A DNA stretch of 22,563 bases from Caldimonas sp. (GTDB lineage: Bacteria; Pseudomonadota; Gammaproteobacteria; Burkholderiales; Burkholderiaceae_C). The notes below the pieces were generated by a model. The model was not told the origin of the DNA and did no database searches. It saw nothing but the letters and a program-made list of their open reading frames with translations. The stretch covers positions 1-22,563 of the forward strand of contig JASLGD010000396.1 of assembly GCA_030150305.1 (NCBI GenBank). The letters run 5' to 3'. Shown here piece by piece: positions 15,470 through 22,204 of the stretch. A program made the translations under genes and the position numbers. Every line of letters starts with the position of its first letter. The first letter of the stretch is position 1.

Positions 15470-15748
15470 ATGCACCCGATCCTTCGACTCGCCGCCGCGG
15501 CGGCGTTCGGACTCGCCGCGACGACCGGCCCGGCGCTCGCGCAGGACCGCCACGACCACGACCAGCGCGACGACCGCGGCTTCGACGAGATGCGCCAGAG
15601 CCCGGAATCGGCGCGGCGCGAAGCCGCTGCCGCGTACGCGCAGGCCAAGCGCGACTGCGCGCGCGAGCGCCATGACGAGCGCAAGGAGTGCCTGCGCGCC
15701 GCCAAGGAAGACTACGACCACGAGATGGCCGAAGCGCGACGGCATTGA
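15470..15748 (+). CDS. Small charged exported protein (92 aa)
   Basis: The ATG at 15470 follows AGGAGA. A signal peptide (MHPILRLAAAAAFGLAATTGPALAQ) gives cleavage near residue 25. The mature protein of about 67 residues is extremely charged, with a His/Asp-rich start (DRHDHDQRDDRG) and a helical part bearing two cysteines (Cys63 and Cys74, in RDCARERHDERKECLRAAK). It is probably periplasmic; the cysteines could form a disulfide across one helix pair or bind metal together with the histidines. Similar charged, Cys-pair helical proteins are common small exported proteins of Betaproteobacteria, without assigned function. It is 126 bases after the barrel protein gene on the same strand. Confidence 0.75.
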   Translation: MHPILRLAAAAAFGLAATTGPALAQDRHDHDQRDDRGFDEMRQSPESARREAAAAYAQAKRDCARERHDERKECLRAAKEDYDHEMAEARRH

Positions 15749-15776
15749 GGCCTGCGCGGGCGCGGATCGCGTCGAC

Positions 15777-15795
15777 GCCGCCGTGTTCAGGCGGC
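15777..15795. terminator. Hairpin between convergent ends, possible terminator
   Basis: GCCGCC (15777-15782) and GGCGGC (15790-15795) form a perfect 6-bp stem around a 7-base loop. The stop codon of the minus-strand HAD remnant lies in the loop. Only two Ts follow on the + strand, so evidence for termination is modest. Confidence 0.35.
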
Positions 15796-16128
15796 TTGCG
15801 CGAAAGCGCTCCGCGCGAGCGGCGAGTCGCTCCACGCGGCGAGCAGCGCCGCCGGGTCGTCGTGGATCGCGACGGCGCAGGCGAGCGCGTCGTCGTTCCA
15901 CCAGCCGCCGCAGCGCAACGCGATCGTCGCGACGCCGCACGCGCGCGCCGCCGCGATGTCGTACGGCGTGTCGCCGAGCAGGTGCGTGCGCTCGGGCGCG
16001 GCGCCGCTCTTGCGCAGCGCAGCGCGGCGCAGCCGGGTGACCGCGTGCGGCGCAGCCGCGCTGCCCGCGTGCGGCAGCCGTGCGGCCGGGTGAGGCAGCC
16101 GTTGCGCGGCGGAGCTGCCCGCGCGCAA
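15787..16128 (-). pseudogene. Truncated HAD-superfamily phosphatase remnant
   Basis: From about position 16020 down to 15787 the frame encodes the C-terminal part of a HAD hydrolase: RKSGAAPERTHLLGDTPYDIAAARACGVATIALRCGGWW. LLGDTPYD carries the motif IV aspartates (Asp53 and Asp58 of this frame). The nucleophile motif DxDGT, the cap domain and the motif II/III region are absent; full members have about 210-230 residues, against 113 here. Upstream, the frame reads an Arg/Pro/His/Ala-rich tract made by a degenerate DNA repeat, then ends next to the following gene's stop. It is probably a gene relic left by deletion. A residual expressed short protein cannot be excluded. Confidence 0.75.
16022..16101. 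repeat. Degenerate 21-24 bp tandem repeat in HAD remnant
   Basis: Four related units end in AGCCG: GCGCGGCGCAGCCG (16022-16035), GTGCGGCGCAGCCG (16045-16058), GTGCGGCAGCCG (16069-16080) and GTGAGGCAGCCG (16090-16101). The period is 21-24 bases. The array sits where the N-terminal half of the HAD gene should be, marking the deletion junction. Confidence 0.6.
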
Positions 16129-16132
16129 TGCG

Positions 16133-18034
16133 CTACGGCACCGGGTGGGCGGCGATGAAGTCGAGCAGGCCCTGGTACTTGGGCGACGCGGCGGGATCCT
16201 GCGTCACGTACTGCAGCGATCCCCAGAGGCCCCACTTCGACCAGCCGCCGACGTCGTTGTACTGGTTCATCGTGTCGCCGCCGGCGGCGACCCACTGGGC
16301 GTAGTACTCGCCGTAGACGTCGCGCATGCGCGGGTTGCTGTGCGCCGACGCGAAGAGCGCGGTCATCGCGTCGACCTTGTCGGCCGGAAAGTACGAGCTG
16401 CTGTCGCCGGCTCCGCTCTCGTACGCCTTGAACTTCAGCTTGTACTTCGCGGCGAGCGCCGCGTTCGCGGTCATCTGCGATTTGACGTCGCCGCGGATGT
16501 TGGCGAGCATCTGGTCGACGATCTGGTCGCTCGTCAATGTCAGCGTCGTCGCGACCTGCGCCGGATCGCCGGCCGCGGCGGCGGCGAAGTACGGCGCGAT
16601 CGCCATCACGTCGGCGTTGGCGGCGGTGTCCTGGTACGCGAGCGCATGGGTGAGGAAGTTGTCCCACGCCGATTGCCCGGCGAGGACGCGCACGATGCGG
16701 CCGCGGTCGGCGCCCCAGGCGTCCTGCACGATCTTGAAGACCTGCACCGCGCGCACGGCGTAGAAGATCGCCGGCTGGCCGAACGGACTGTCGAGGCCGA
16801 GCGCCTGCGATCGCGCGTTCGCCCACACGCCTTGCGGGAAGGCGGTGTTCCAGACCTCGTTCGAATACTCGATGTGCGGGTGCAGCCCCGGATCGAGGCG
16901 GTCGTGGACGAGCGTCGCGAACTGGCGCACGTAGTCGTCGCTCGCCTGGTGCGGGATGCAGAACCAGGGGTCGACATGCAGCGTGTTGGCCAGGTCGACC
17001 ATCACCTCGATCGGAACGCCGGCCGACGTCGCGTACGTGACGTCGCCGACGTGCGCGCGGTCGGCCCATTCGACGACCGGCGAGCCGTTGGTCGCTCCCC
17101 AGTCCATGTAGCGCAGCAGCGAGAACGGCGCGACCTTGGCGAGAAAGACGGGGTTGAACGGCTCGCTCGCGACCGTCGCCTCGGTGCCGGGCCACAGGAA
17201 CCGGACGTTGCGCACCGGGTTGGTCGCGCTCGTGCGATCGATCGCGACCCAGAGGCTGCCGCTCGTGTCGACGACGTCGATCGCGATCCGGTTCGCCGCC
17301 GTCTCGGCGATCGTGACGTTGCTGAGCGGAAAGCTGATCGCGCCGTCGCCGTCCCACAGCACGACGTAGCGTCCCGGCGCGAAGTGGCTTCCTGTCCACG
17401 CGACCGCATTCAGCGCATGCTGGCCCGGCGCGAGCGCCGCCGGATAGCCGTCGGCGGTGAGCGAGGGGAACGGCTTGCCCCACGTGCCGTCGTCCTCGCG
17501 CGAGACCCAGCCCATGCCGCTCTTCATCAGGTCGGCGAACGGAAACTCCGTCGACCAGTACGCGATGCCCGACAGGTTCATGCCGACGTAGCGCGAGCGC
17601 GCCGGGATGCGCGTCGTTCCGCGCACCGAGAGCGTTCCCGTCGCCGAGACGCCGTCGCGCGACACCGTGATCGTCGTGTAGCCGACGCGAAGCGGCTTGA
17701 CGACGCCGCCGCCATCGACGGTCGCGAGCGTCGGGTCGGCGCTTTCCCACGTCAGCGCGGCCGCCGCCACCGCGGCCCCCGAGGCGTCGGTCGCCTGCAC
17801 CGCCATCGGCGTCAGCGCTCCGACCGAGGTCGGCGTCATTGCCGGCAACGACAGCGCGGTCACCTTGGCCGGCGGCGTGGGCGGCGTCGCGGGCGTGACC
17901 GGCGGCGTCTGCACGACCGCCGAAGCGGGAGCGGACGCTGCCGCGAGCGGCGCTTTGGTCGCATCATCCTTGCTGCCGCCGCAGCCAGCCACCGTCACGA
18001 TGGCGAGGAACGCGAAACGCTGGAAGAGGGTCAT
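16133..18034 (-). CDS. Secreted lipoprotein with Ig-like domain and putative glycosidase-like domain
   Basis: The 633-residue protein has a lipobox (VAGC, Cys18), a Pro/Thr/Ala-rich linker (about 40-57), a bacterial Ig-like (BIG2) domain (about 57-138, with VTALSLPAMTPTSVG, LTWESADPTLATVDGGGVV and GYTTITVS), then a domain of about 490 residues beginning YVGMNLSGIAYWSTEFPFADLMKS. This large domain resembles proteins named cellulose-binding or glycoside hydrolase-like. Glu393 in IEYSNEVWN and Glu539 in FKAYESG sit where acid/base and nucleophile of a retaining clan A glycosidase are expected. It probably acts on a polysaccharide at the cell surface. The ATG at 18034 is chosen for the signal peptide; the frame continues upstream only as a shadow of the divergent gene. 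The ribosome binding site is weak. Confidence 0.8.
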   Translation of the reverse strand: MTLFQRFAFLAIVTVAGCGGSKDDATKAPLAAASAPASAVVQTPPVTPATPPTPPAKVTALSLPAMTPTSVGALTPMAVQATDASGAAVAAAALTWESADPTLATVDGGGVVKPLRVGYTTITVSRDGVSATGTLSVRGTTRIPARSRYVGMNLSGIAYWSTEFPFADLMKSGMGWVSREDDGTWGKPFPSLTADGYPAALAPGQHALNAVAWTGSHFAPGRYVVLWDGDGAISFPLSNVTIAETAANRIAIDVVDTSGSLWVAIDRTSATNPVRNVRFLWPGTEATVASEPFNPVFLAKVAPFSLLRYMDWGATNGSPVVEWADRAHVGDVTYATSAGVPIEVMVDLANTLHVDPWFCIPHQASDDYVRQFATLVHDRLDPGLHPHIEYSNEVWNTAFPQGVWANARSQALGLDSPFGQPAIFYAVRAVQVFKIVQDAWGADRGRIVRVLAGQSAWDNFLTHALAYQDTAANADVMAIAPYFAAAAAGDPAQVATTLTLTSDQIVDQMLANIRGDVKSQMTANAALAAKYKLKFKAYESGAGDSSSYFPADKVDAMTALFASAHSNPRMRDVYGEYYAQWVAAGGDTMNQYNDVGGWSKWGLWGSLQYVTQDPAASPKYQGLLDFIAAHPVP

Positions 18035-18124
18035 GGCCGCCGGTCGGAGATGCGAGCGGCCGATCTTCGCGGCTGTCGTCGATGGCGCCGTTACCAAACG
18101 TTCGCGGGCTTGCAGGAGAGCGCA

Positions 18125-19312
18125 GTGGAGAGCTTCGATGTCGTCGTGATCGGCGGCGGCGTGATCGGCACGTCGGTCGCGTTCCACCTGGCGCGGTTCG
18201 GTGCCGGCCGCGTCGTGCTGCTCGAGCGCGCGACGATCGGCTCGGGGACGACTGCGCAGTCGTCCGGCATCCTGCGCACGCACTACTCGGTGCGCGAGAA
18301 CGTCGAGCTCGCGAAGCGGTCGTGGCAGGTCTTCGACGACTTCGCCGAGTACGTCGGCGACGCGGAAGCGTCGTGCGGGCTGGTGCGCTGCGGGTATCTG
18401 ATCAGCGCCGCTGCCGGCGACAAGCTCGCGCCGCTGCGCGCGTCGCTCGCCGGCCAGGAGGCGCAGGGCGTTCGCGTCGAGTACCTGTCGCCGGCGCAGG
18501 CGAGCGAGCTGCTGCCGATCGCGTCGTTCGACGACGCGGCGCTGATCGGCTTCGAGCCCGACGCCGGCTTTGCCGACGCCTACCTCGTCGCGACCAGCTT
18601 CGCGAAGAGCGCACGCCGTGCCGGCGTCGCGGTTCGCGAAGGCGTGTCGGCGACCGGGCTGGTCGTCGACGGCGGCCGGGTGGTCGGCGTCTCGACCAGC
18701 GCCGGCGAAATCGCGTGCGGCACCGTGGTCAGCACGCAGAACATCTGGACACGCGAACTCGCCGACTGGATCGGGCGCGCCATGCCGGTCGTGCCCGAGC
18801 GGCACGCGGTGCTCGCGCTCGCGTGCGGCGGCGCGCCGTACACCTTCGCGATGCCGGTGTTCAAGGATCTCGCGTCGCCCGGCATGCTGTATTGCCGCAG
18901 CTACGGCGGCAGGCAGATGCTCGTCAGCGAAGGCCTCGCCGGCGAGCGGCTCGCGGCGACCGATACCGAGCAGGCCGACGTTCCGCTCGAGTTCGTCGCT
19001 GCCGTCGGCGAGCAGGTCGCGGCGCGCTTTCCGGCGTACGCCGATGCGGGTCTTGCGACCTCGTGGACCGGCGTCTACGACGTCACGCCCGACTGGAATC
19101 CTGTGCTCGGGCGCGTTCCCGGCGTGCGTGGGCTCGTCGTCGGATTCGGATTCTCCGGGCACGGCTTCAAGCTTTCGCCGACGGTCGGCCGCGTGCTCGC
19201 GCAGGAAGCGCTCGGCGTCCCGACCGACGTCTCGCTCGAACCGTATTCGATCGAGCGCTTCTCGAGCGGCCACCTGCTCGTCGGCAAGTACGGCTCGGGC
19301 GCCGTGTCGTGA
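18125..19312 (+). CDS. FAD-dependent amine/amino acid oxidoreductase (DadA/SoxB-like)
   Basis: The 395-residue flavoprotein has the dinucleotide-binding start VVVIGGGVIGTSVAFHLARFG (GGGVIG, 10-15) and the family stretch GSGTTAQSSGILRTHYS, and ends with the FAD-contacting block YDVTPDWNPVLG and GFGFSGHGFKLSP. This is the DAO fold of sarcosine oxidase beta, D-amino acid dehydrogenase and related enzymes that oxidise a C-N bond of an amino acid or amine. A GTG start at 18125 is set by AGGAGAG (18114-18120). The gene ends 9 bases before the convergent enolase-superfamily gene. It is 90 bases divergent from the lipoprotein gene. The substrate is not deducible; the neighbouring oxidase-like subunits suggest a shared pathway. 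Confidence 0.92.
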   Translation: MESFDVVVIGGGVIGTSVAFHLARFGAGRVVLLERATIGSGTTAQSSGILRTHYSVRENVELAKRSWQVFDDFAEYVGDAEASCGLVRCGYLISAAAGDKLAPLRASLAGQEAQGVRVEYLSPAQASELLPIASFDDAALIGFEPDAGFADAYLVATSFAKSARRAGVAVREGVSATGLVVDGGRVVGVSTSAGEIACGTVVSTQNIWTRELADWIGRAMPVVPERHAVLALACGGAPYTFAMPVFKDLASPGMLYCRSYGGRQMLVSEGLAGERLAATDTEQADVPLEFVAAVGEQVAARFPAYADAGLATSWTGVYDVTPDWNPVLGRVPGVRGLVVGFGFSGHGFKLSPTVGRVLAQEALGVPTDVSLEPYSIERFSSGHLLVGKYGSGAVS

Positions 19313-19321
19313 GCGGCGGCG

Positions 19322-20476
19322 TCAGGCGTCGAGCGTCGCCCAAACGAACGAGCGCGCCGCCGCCGACAGCGTCGCGCCGAGGCCGGGCGCCACGGGCGCG
19401 TCGAGCCAGCCGCGCGAGATCCGAGCTTCGGGCGGATCGTCGAGCAGCTGCACGTAGCCCGGACGTTCCGGGAAGTACGGATAGATCTCGAGCGTCATGC
19501 AGTTCGTGATGCAGCATGACGCCTGCAGCGCCGCCGCGGTCGAAAGCGCGCTGCCGCAGTTGTGCGGCGCGACGGCGACGTTGTAGGCCTCGGCCATGGC
19601 CGCGATCTTCTTGACTTCGAGGATGCCGCCGGTGTTGCCGACGTCGGGCTGCACGATGTCGACCGCGTGCGGCTCGAGCACCTTGCGAAAGCCCTGGCGC
19701 GTGTAGAGGCGCTCGCCCGCCGCGATCGGGATCGCGACGCGCTCGGAGATCTTCTTCAGCGCGCCGACGTCGAACGGATCGGCCGGCTCCTCGATCCAGG
19801 CGATGTCGAGCTCCTCGAAGCGACGGCACAGGCGGATCGTCTCCGCCGTCGCGAGCCCGCCGCTCAGGTCGAGCATCAACTCGACGTGGGGTCCGACCGC
19901 GGAACGCAGCGCCTTGATCTTCTCGTACGCGAGGTTCGTGAAGTCGCGGTCGACGGTGCGCGCGCTCGCGTGGCGCAGGCCGTGCTCCGTCGGAACCGCG
20001 AGCGGATAGCACTTGAGCGCCATGTAGCCGTCGCGCAGCGGCCGCTCGGCGGCGGCGGCGAGCTCGGCCGGCGTTCGCGAAGTCCCGTACCAGCCGTTGG
20101 CGTAGACGCGGACCCGGTCGCGCGTCGGACCGCCGAGCAGCGTGTGCACGGGAACGCCGAGCGCCTTGCCCTTCAGGTCCCAGAGCGCCTGCTCGATCGC
20201 GCCGATGCCGGCGAACACGATCGGGCCGCCGCCCTTGGCCCAGAACGAGTGGTCGACCATCTCGGAGCAGAGCGATTCGATCCGCGACGGATCGCGGCCG
20301 ACGATGAAACGGTGCGCGAGGTCCCTGACCATGCCGGCCGCCGCCGTGCCGCCGACGCCGTACGCGATCGCGGCCTCGCCGATCCCCGTGAGGCCTTCGT
20401 CGGTGACGAGCTCGACGACGACCGGATGCAGGTTGCCCGTCGTGACGAGATGGATGTTGACGGTGCGGACGAGCAT
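19322..20476 (-). CDS. Mandelate racemase/enolase-superfamily enzyme (sugar-acid dehydratase-like)
   Basis: The 384-residue protein has the N-terminal capping domain and TIM barrel of the enolase superfamily. Metal ligands are Asp203 (LMLDLSGG), Glu229 (WIEEP) and Glu255 (AAGERL); their 26-residue spacings match mandelate racemase. His305 (VAPHNCGS) and Asp278 (QPDVGNTGG) form the expected His-Asp dyad. The base on the other face is in MALKCYPL (Lys155), as in acid-sugar dehydratases. It should abstract the proton alpha to a carboxylate, giving dehydration or epimerisation of a hydroxy acid or sugar acid; which one is open. It is convergent with the DadA-like gene and divergent from the [2Fe-2S] oxidoreductase genes, across a palindromic promoter region. 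Confidence 0.93.
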   Translation of the reverse strand: MLVRTVNIHLVTTGNLHPVVVELVTDEGLTGIGEAAIAYGVGGTAAAGMVRDLAHRFIVGRDPSRIESLCSEMVDHSFWAKGGGPIVFAGIGAIEQALWDLKGKALGVPVHTLLGGPTRDRVRVYANGWYGTSRTPAELAAAAERPLRDGYMALKCYPLAVPTEHGLRHASARTVDRDFTNLAYEKIKALRSAVGPHVELMLDLSGGLATAETIRLCRRFEELDIAWIEEPADPFDVGALKKISERVAIPIAAGERLYTRQGFRKVLEPHAVDIVQPDVGNTGGILEVKKIAAMAEAYNVAVAPHNCGSALSTAAALQASCCITNCMTLEIYPYFPERPGYVQLLDDPPEARISRGWLDAPVAPGLGATLSAAARSFVWATLDA

Positions 20477-20505
20477 CGGTCGATTCGCTGCATCGCGAGG
20501 AGCGG

Positions 20506-20517
20506 CAACTATAGTTG
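20506..20517. promoter_or_regulatory. Palindromic operator/promoter between divergent catabolic genes
   Basis: CAACTATAGTTG is a perfect 12-bp palindrome, an AT-rich island in GC-rich DNA. It lies 30 bases before the enolase-superfamily start and 22 before the [2Fe-2S] protein start. TATAGT, a good -10 match, reads on both strands (20510-20515 on +), so it may serve overlapping divergent promoters. No strong -35 is visible on the + strand, suggesting an activator or a repressor of GntR/LysR type. Confidence 0.5.
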
Positions 20518-20538
20518 TCCGTCTCGGGAGGAGGCGCG

Positions 20539-20847
20539 ATGGCGGGGCTCTTGCGACGAGCGGTCGAGCGACGAAGCGCGGACGTGCCGATCACGATCGA
20601 CGGCGCGCCGTGCACGGCGAAGGCGGGCGATCTCCTCATCACCGCGGTGCTGCTGCACCGCACATCGTTGCGCCGTTTCGAGTTCGGTCCGGGCGAGCGC
20701 GCAGGCTTCTGCTGGATGGGCGCATGCCAGGACTGCTGGGTCTCCCTCGCGGATGGCCGGCGCGTGCGCGCGTGCACGACGGCAGTCGAGCCGAACATGG
20801 CGGTGCTCGTCGACGACGCCGCCGTCGCGGGCGATCGCCGTGGCTGA
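20539..20847 (+). CDS. [2Fe-2S] ferredoxin-like small subunit (HcnA/opine oxidase C-like)
   Basis: The 102-residue protein contains one plant-type [2Fe-2S] cluster site: Cys58-x4-Cys63-x2-Cys66-x12-Cys79 (FCWMGACQDC...RACT). Such Fer2-like subunits accompany FAD subunits in hydrogen cyanide synthase, opine oxidases and D-hydroxyproline dehydrogenase, passing electrons from flavin to a respiratory acceptor. GGGAGGAGG (20525-20533) identifies the ATG at 20539 over a TTG eight codons upstream inside the palindrome. Its last 8 bases overlap the next gene, so the subunits are translationally coupled. Confidence 0.9.
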   Translation: MAGLLRRAVERRSADVPITIDGAPCTAKAGDLLITAVLLHRTSLRRFEFGPGERAGFCWMGACQDCWVSLADGRRVRACTTAVEPNMAVLVDDAAVAGDRRG

Positions 20848-22204
20848 TCCCGTCGTCGTCGTCGTCGGTGCCGGCCCGGCGGGCGTGCGCGCCGCCGAAA
20901 CGATGGCGCGCGCCGGGCTCGTGCCGATCGTGATCGACGAGGCCGAGCGTCCCGGCGGCCAGATCTATCGTCAGCCGCCGCCCGCGGCGGCGCGCGACGC
21001 GTCGGCGATCTACGGCTTCGAGGCACGCAAGGCCCAGGCGATCCACCGCGCGATCGACGCAGCAAACGGCCGCATCGACTACCGGCCGCGCACGCTGGCG
21101 TGGAACGTCTTCGGCCAGCACCTCGATCTCTTCTCGCCCACGGGCTGCAGCGAGCTGCGGTTCGATCGCCTGCTGCTCGCGACCGGCGCGATGGACCGCG
21201 TGCTGCCGTTCCCTGGCTGGACGCTGCCCGGCGTGACGACGCTCGGCGGCGCGCAGATCGCCCTCAAGTCGCAGGGCGTCGCGATCGGCGAGCGCGTCGC
21301 GTTCGTCGGCGCCGGACCGCTGCTGCCGCTCGTCGTCCACCAGTACGCGAAGGTCGGCGTGCAGGTCGTCGCCGCGCTCGACGCGACGCCGTTCGCCGCC
21401 AAGGTGGCGCAGCTCGCCGGCCTCGCGACCGCACCGCGCACGCTCGCCAAAGGCCTCTGGTACGCGGCGCGCAACCGCGTGCGCGGCGTGCGTGCGGGCT
21501 CGGCCATTGGGGCGCTTCGCGCCGAAGGCAACGGTCGCGTCGAGGCGCTCGCCTGGCGCGACGCGTCGGGCCGCGAGCATCGCGTCGCGTGCGACGCGAT
21601 CGGCGCGTCGTTCGGCCTGCGCCCGGAGGCGCAGCTCGCCGACCTCGCCGGCTGTCGCTTCGTTCACCAGGCCGAGACGCGGCTGTGGCTGCCCGAGCGC
21701 AGCGCCGAAGGGCGGTCGAGCGTCGCGCACGTCTATCTCGCCGGCGACGGCGCGGCGATCGGCGGCGCCGACGTCGCCGAGCTGCAGGGCCGGCGGACGG
21801 CGCTCGCGCTGCTCGAGGACCTCGGCCGCGACGTCGACGCGCGCGAAGTGGCGCGTCTCGATCGCGCGCTCGCGCGCCAGGCGCGCTTCCGGCGCGCGCT
21901 CGATGCGGCGTATCCGTTCCCGCGCCATCTCGTCGACGCGCTCGACGACCGCGAGCTCGTCTGTCGCTGCGAGGGCATCGCGGCGGGCACGCTGCGCGAA
22001 GCCGCGCGCGAGCGCGGCGCCGACGAGGCGAACCGTGCCAAGGCGCTGACGCGCGTCGGCATGGGCCGCTGCCAGGGGCGCGTCTGCGGCGAGGCCGCCG
22101 CCGCGGTCATCGCGCAGTGCATCGGCGCCGACGTCGAACGCATCGGCCGGCTGCGCGCGCAGCCTCCCGTCAAGCCGATTCCGATCGTCGCGGAGGCGTC
22201 TTGA
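20840..22204 (+). CDS. FAD/NAD(P)-binding oxidoreductase with C-terminal [2Fe-2S] domain (HcnB/OoxA-like)
   Basis: The 454-residue protein has an FAD-binding start (VVVVVGAGPAGVRAAE, glycines 10, 12 and 15), PGGQIYRQPP, an LLLATGAMDR block, a second Rossmann motif (VAFVGAGPLLPL) and a C-terminal iron-sulfur site with Cys375-x-Cys377 and Cys411-x4-Cys416 (VCRCEG...GRCQGRVCG), as in BFD-like domains. This is the layout of the alpha subunit of opine oxidases, HcnB and D-hydroxyproline dehydrogenase. The GTG start at 20840 overlaps the [2Fe-2S] gene by 8 bases. Its stop overlaps the next gene's TTG (TTGA). Together the three products should form a membrane-linked dehydrogenase for an N-substituted amino acid or amine. 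Confidence 0.92.
   Translation: MADPVVVVVGAGPAGVRAAETMARAGLVPIVIDEAERPGGQIYRQPPPAAARDASAIYGFEARKAQAIHRAIDAANGRIDYRPRTLAWNVFGQHLDLFSPTGCSELRFDRLLLATGAMDRVLPFPGWTLPGVTTLGGAQIALKSQGVAIGERVAFVGAGPLLPLVVHQYAKVGVQVVAALDATPFAAKVAQLAGLATAPRTLAKGLWYAARNRVRGVRAGSAIGALRAEGNGRVEALAWRDASGREHRVACDAIGASFGLRPEAQLADLAGCRFVHQAETRLWLPERSAEGRSSVAHVYLAGDGAAIGGADVAELQGRRTALALLEDLGRDVDAREVARLDRALARQARFRRALDAAYPFPRHLVDALDDRELVCRCEGIAAGTLREAARERGADEANRAKALTRVGMGRCQGRVCGEAAAAVIAQCIGADVERIGRLRAQPPVKPIPIVAEAS

Noticed and set aside
15333..17750. 805-codon minus-strand open frame overlapping the lipoprotein gene
   Set aside because: Arginine-dominated composition and no domain; the alternative frame encodes a signal peptide, Ig-like domain and conserved catalytic-type motifs.
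16145..18124. In-frame upstream extension of the DadA-like gene
   Set aside because: It runs antisense through the lipoprotein gene with Arg/Val/Asp-rich shadow composition; a strong ribosome binding site and FAD motif place the start at 18125.
18035..19273. In-frame upstream extension of the lipoprotein gene (to 1046 codons)
   Set aside because: The extension is antisense to the DadA-like flavoprotein gene and lacks domain character; the lipoprotein signal at 18034 marks the true start.
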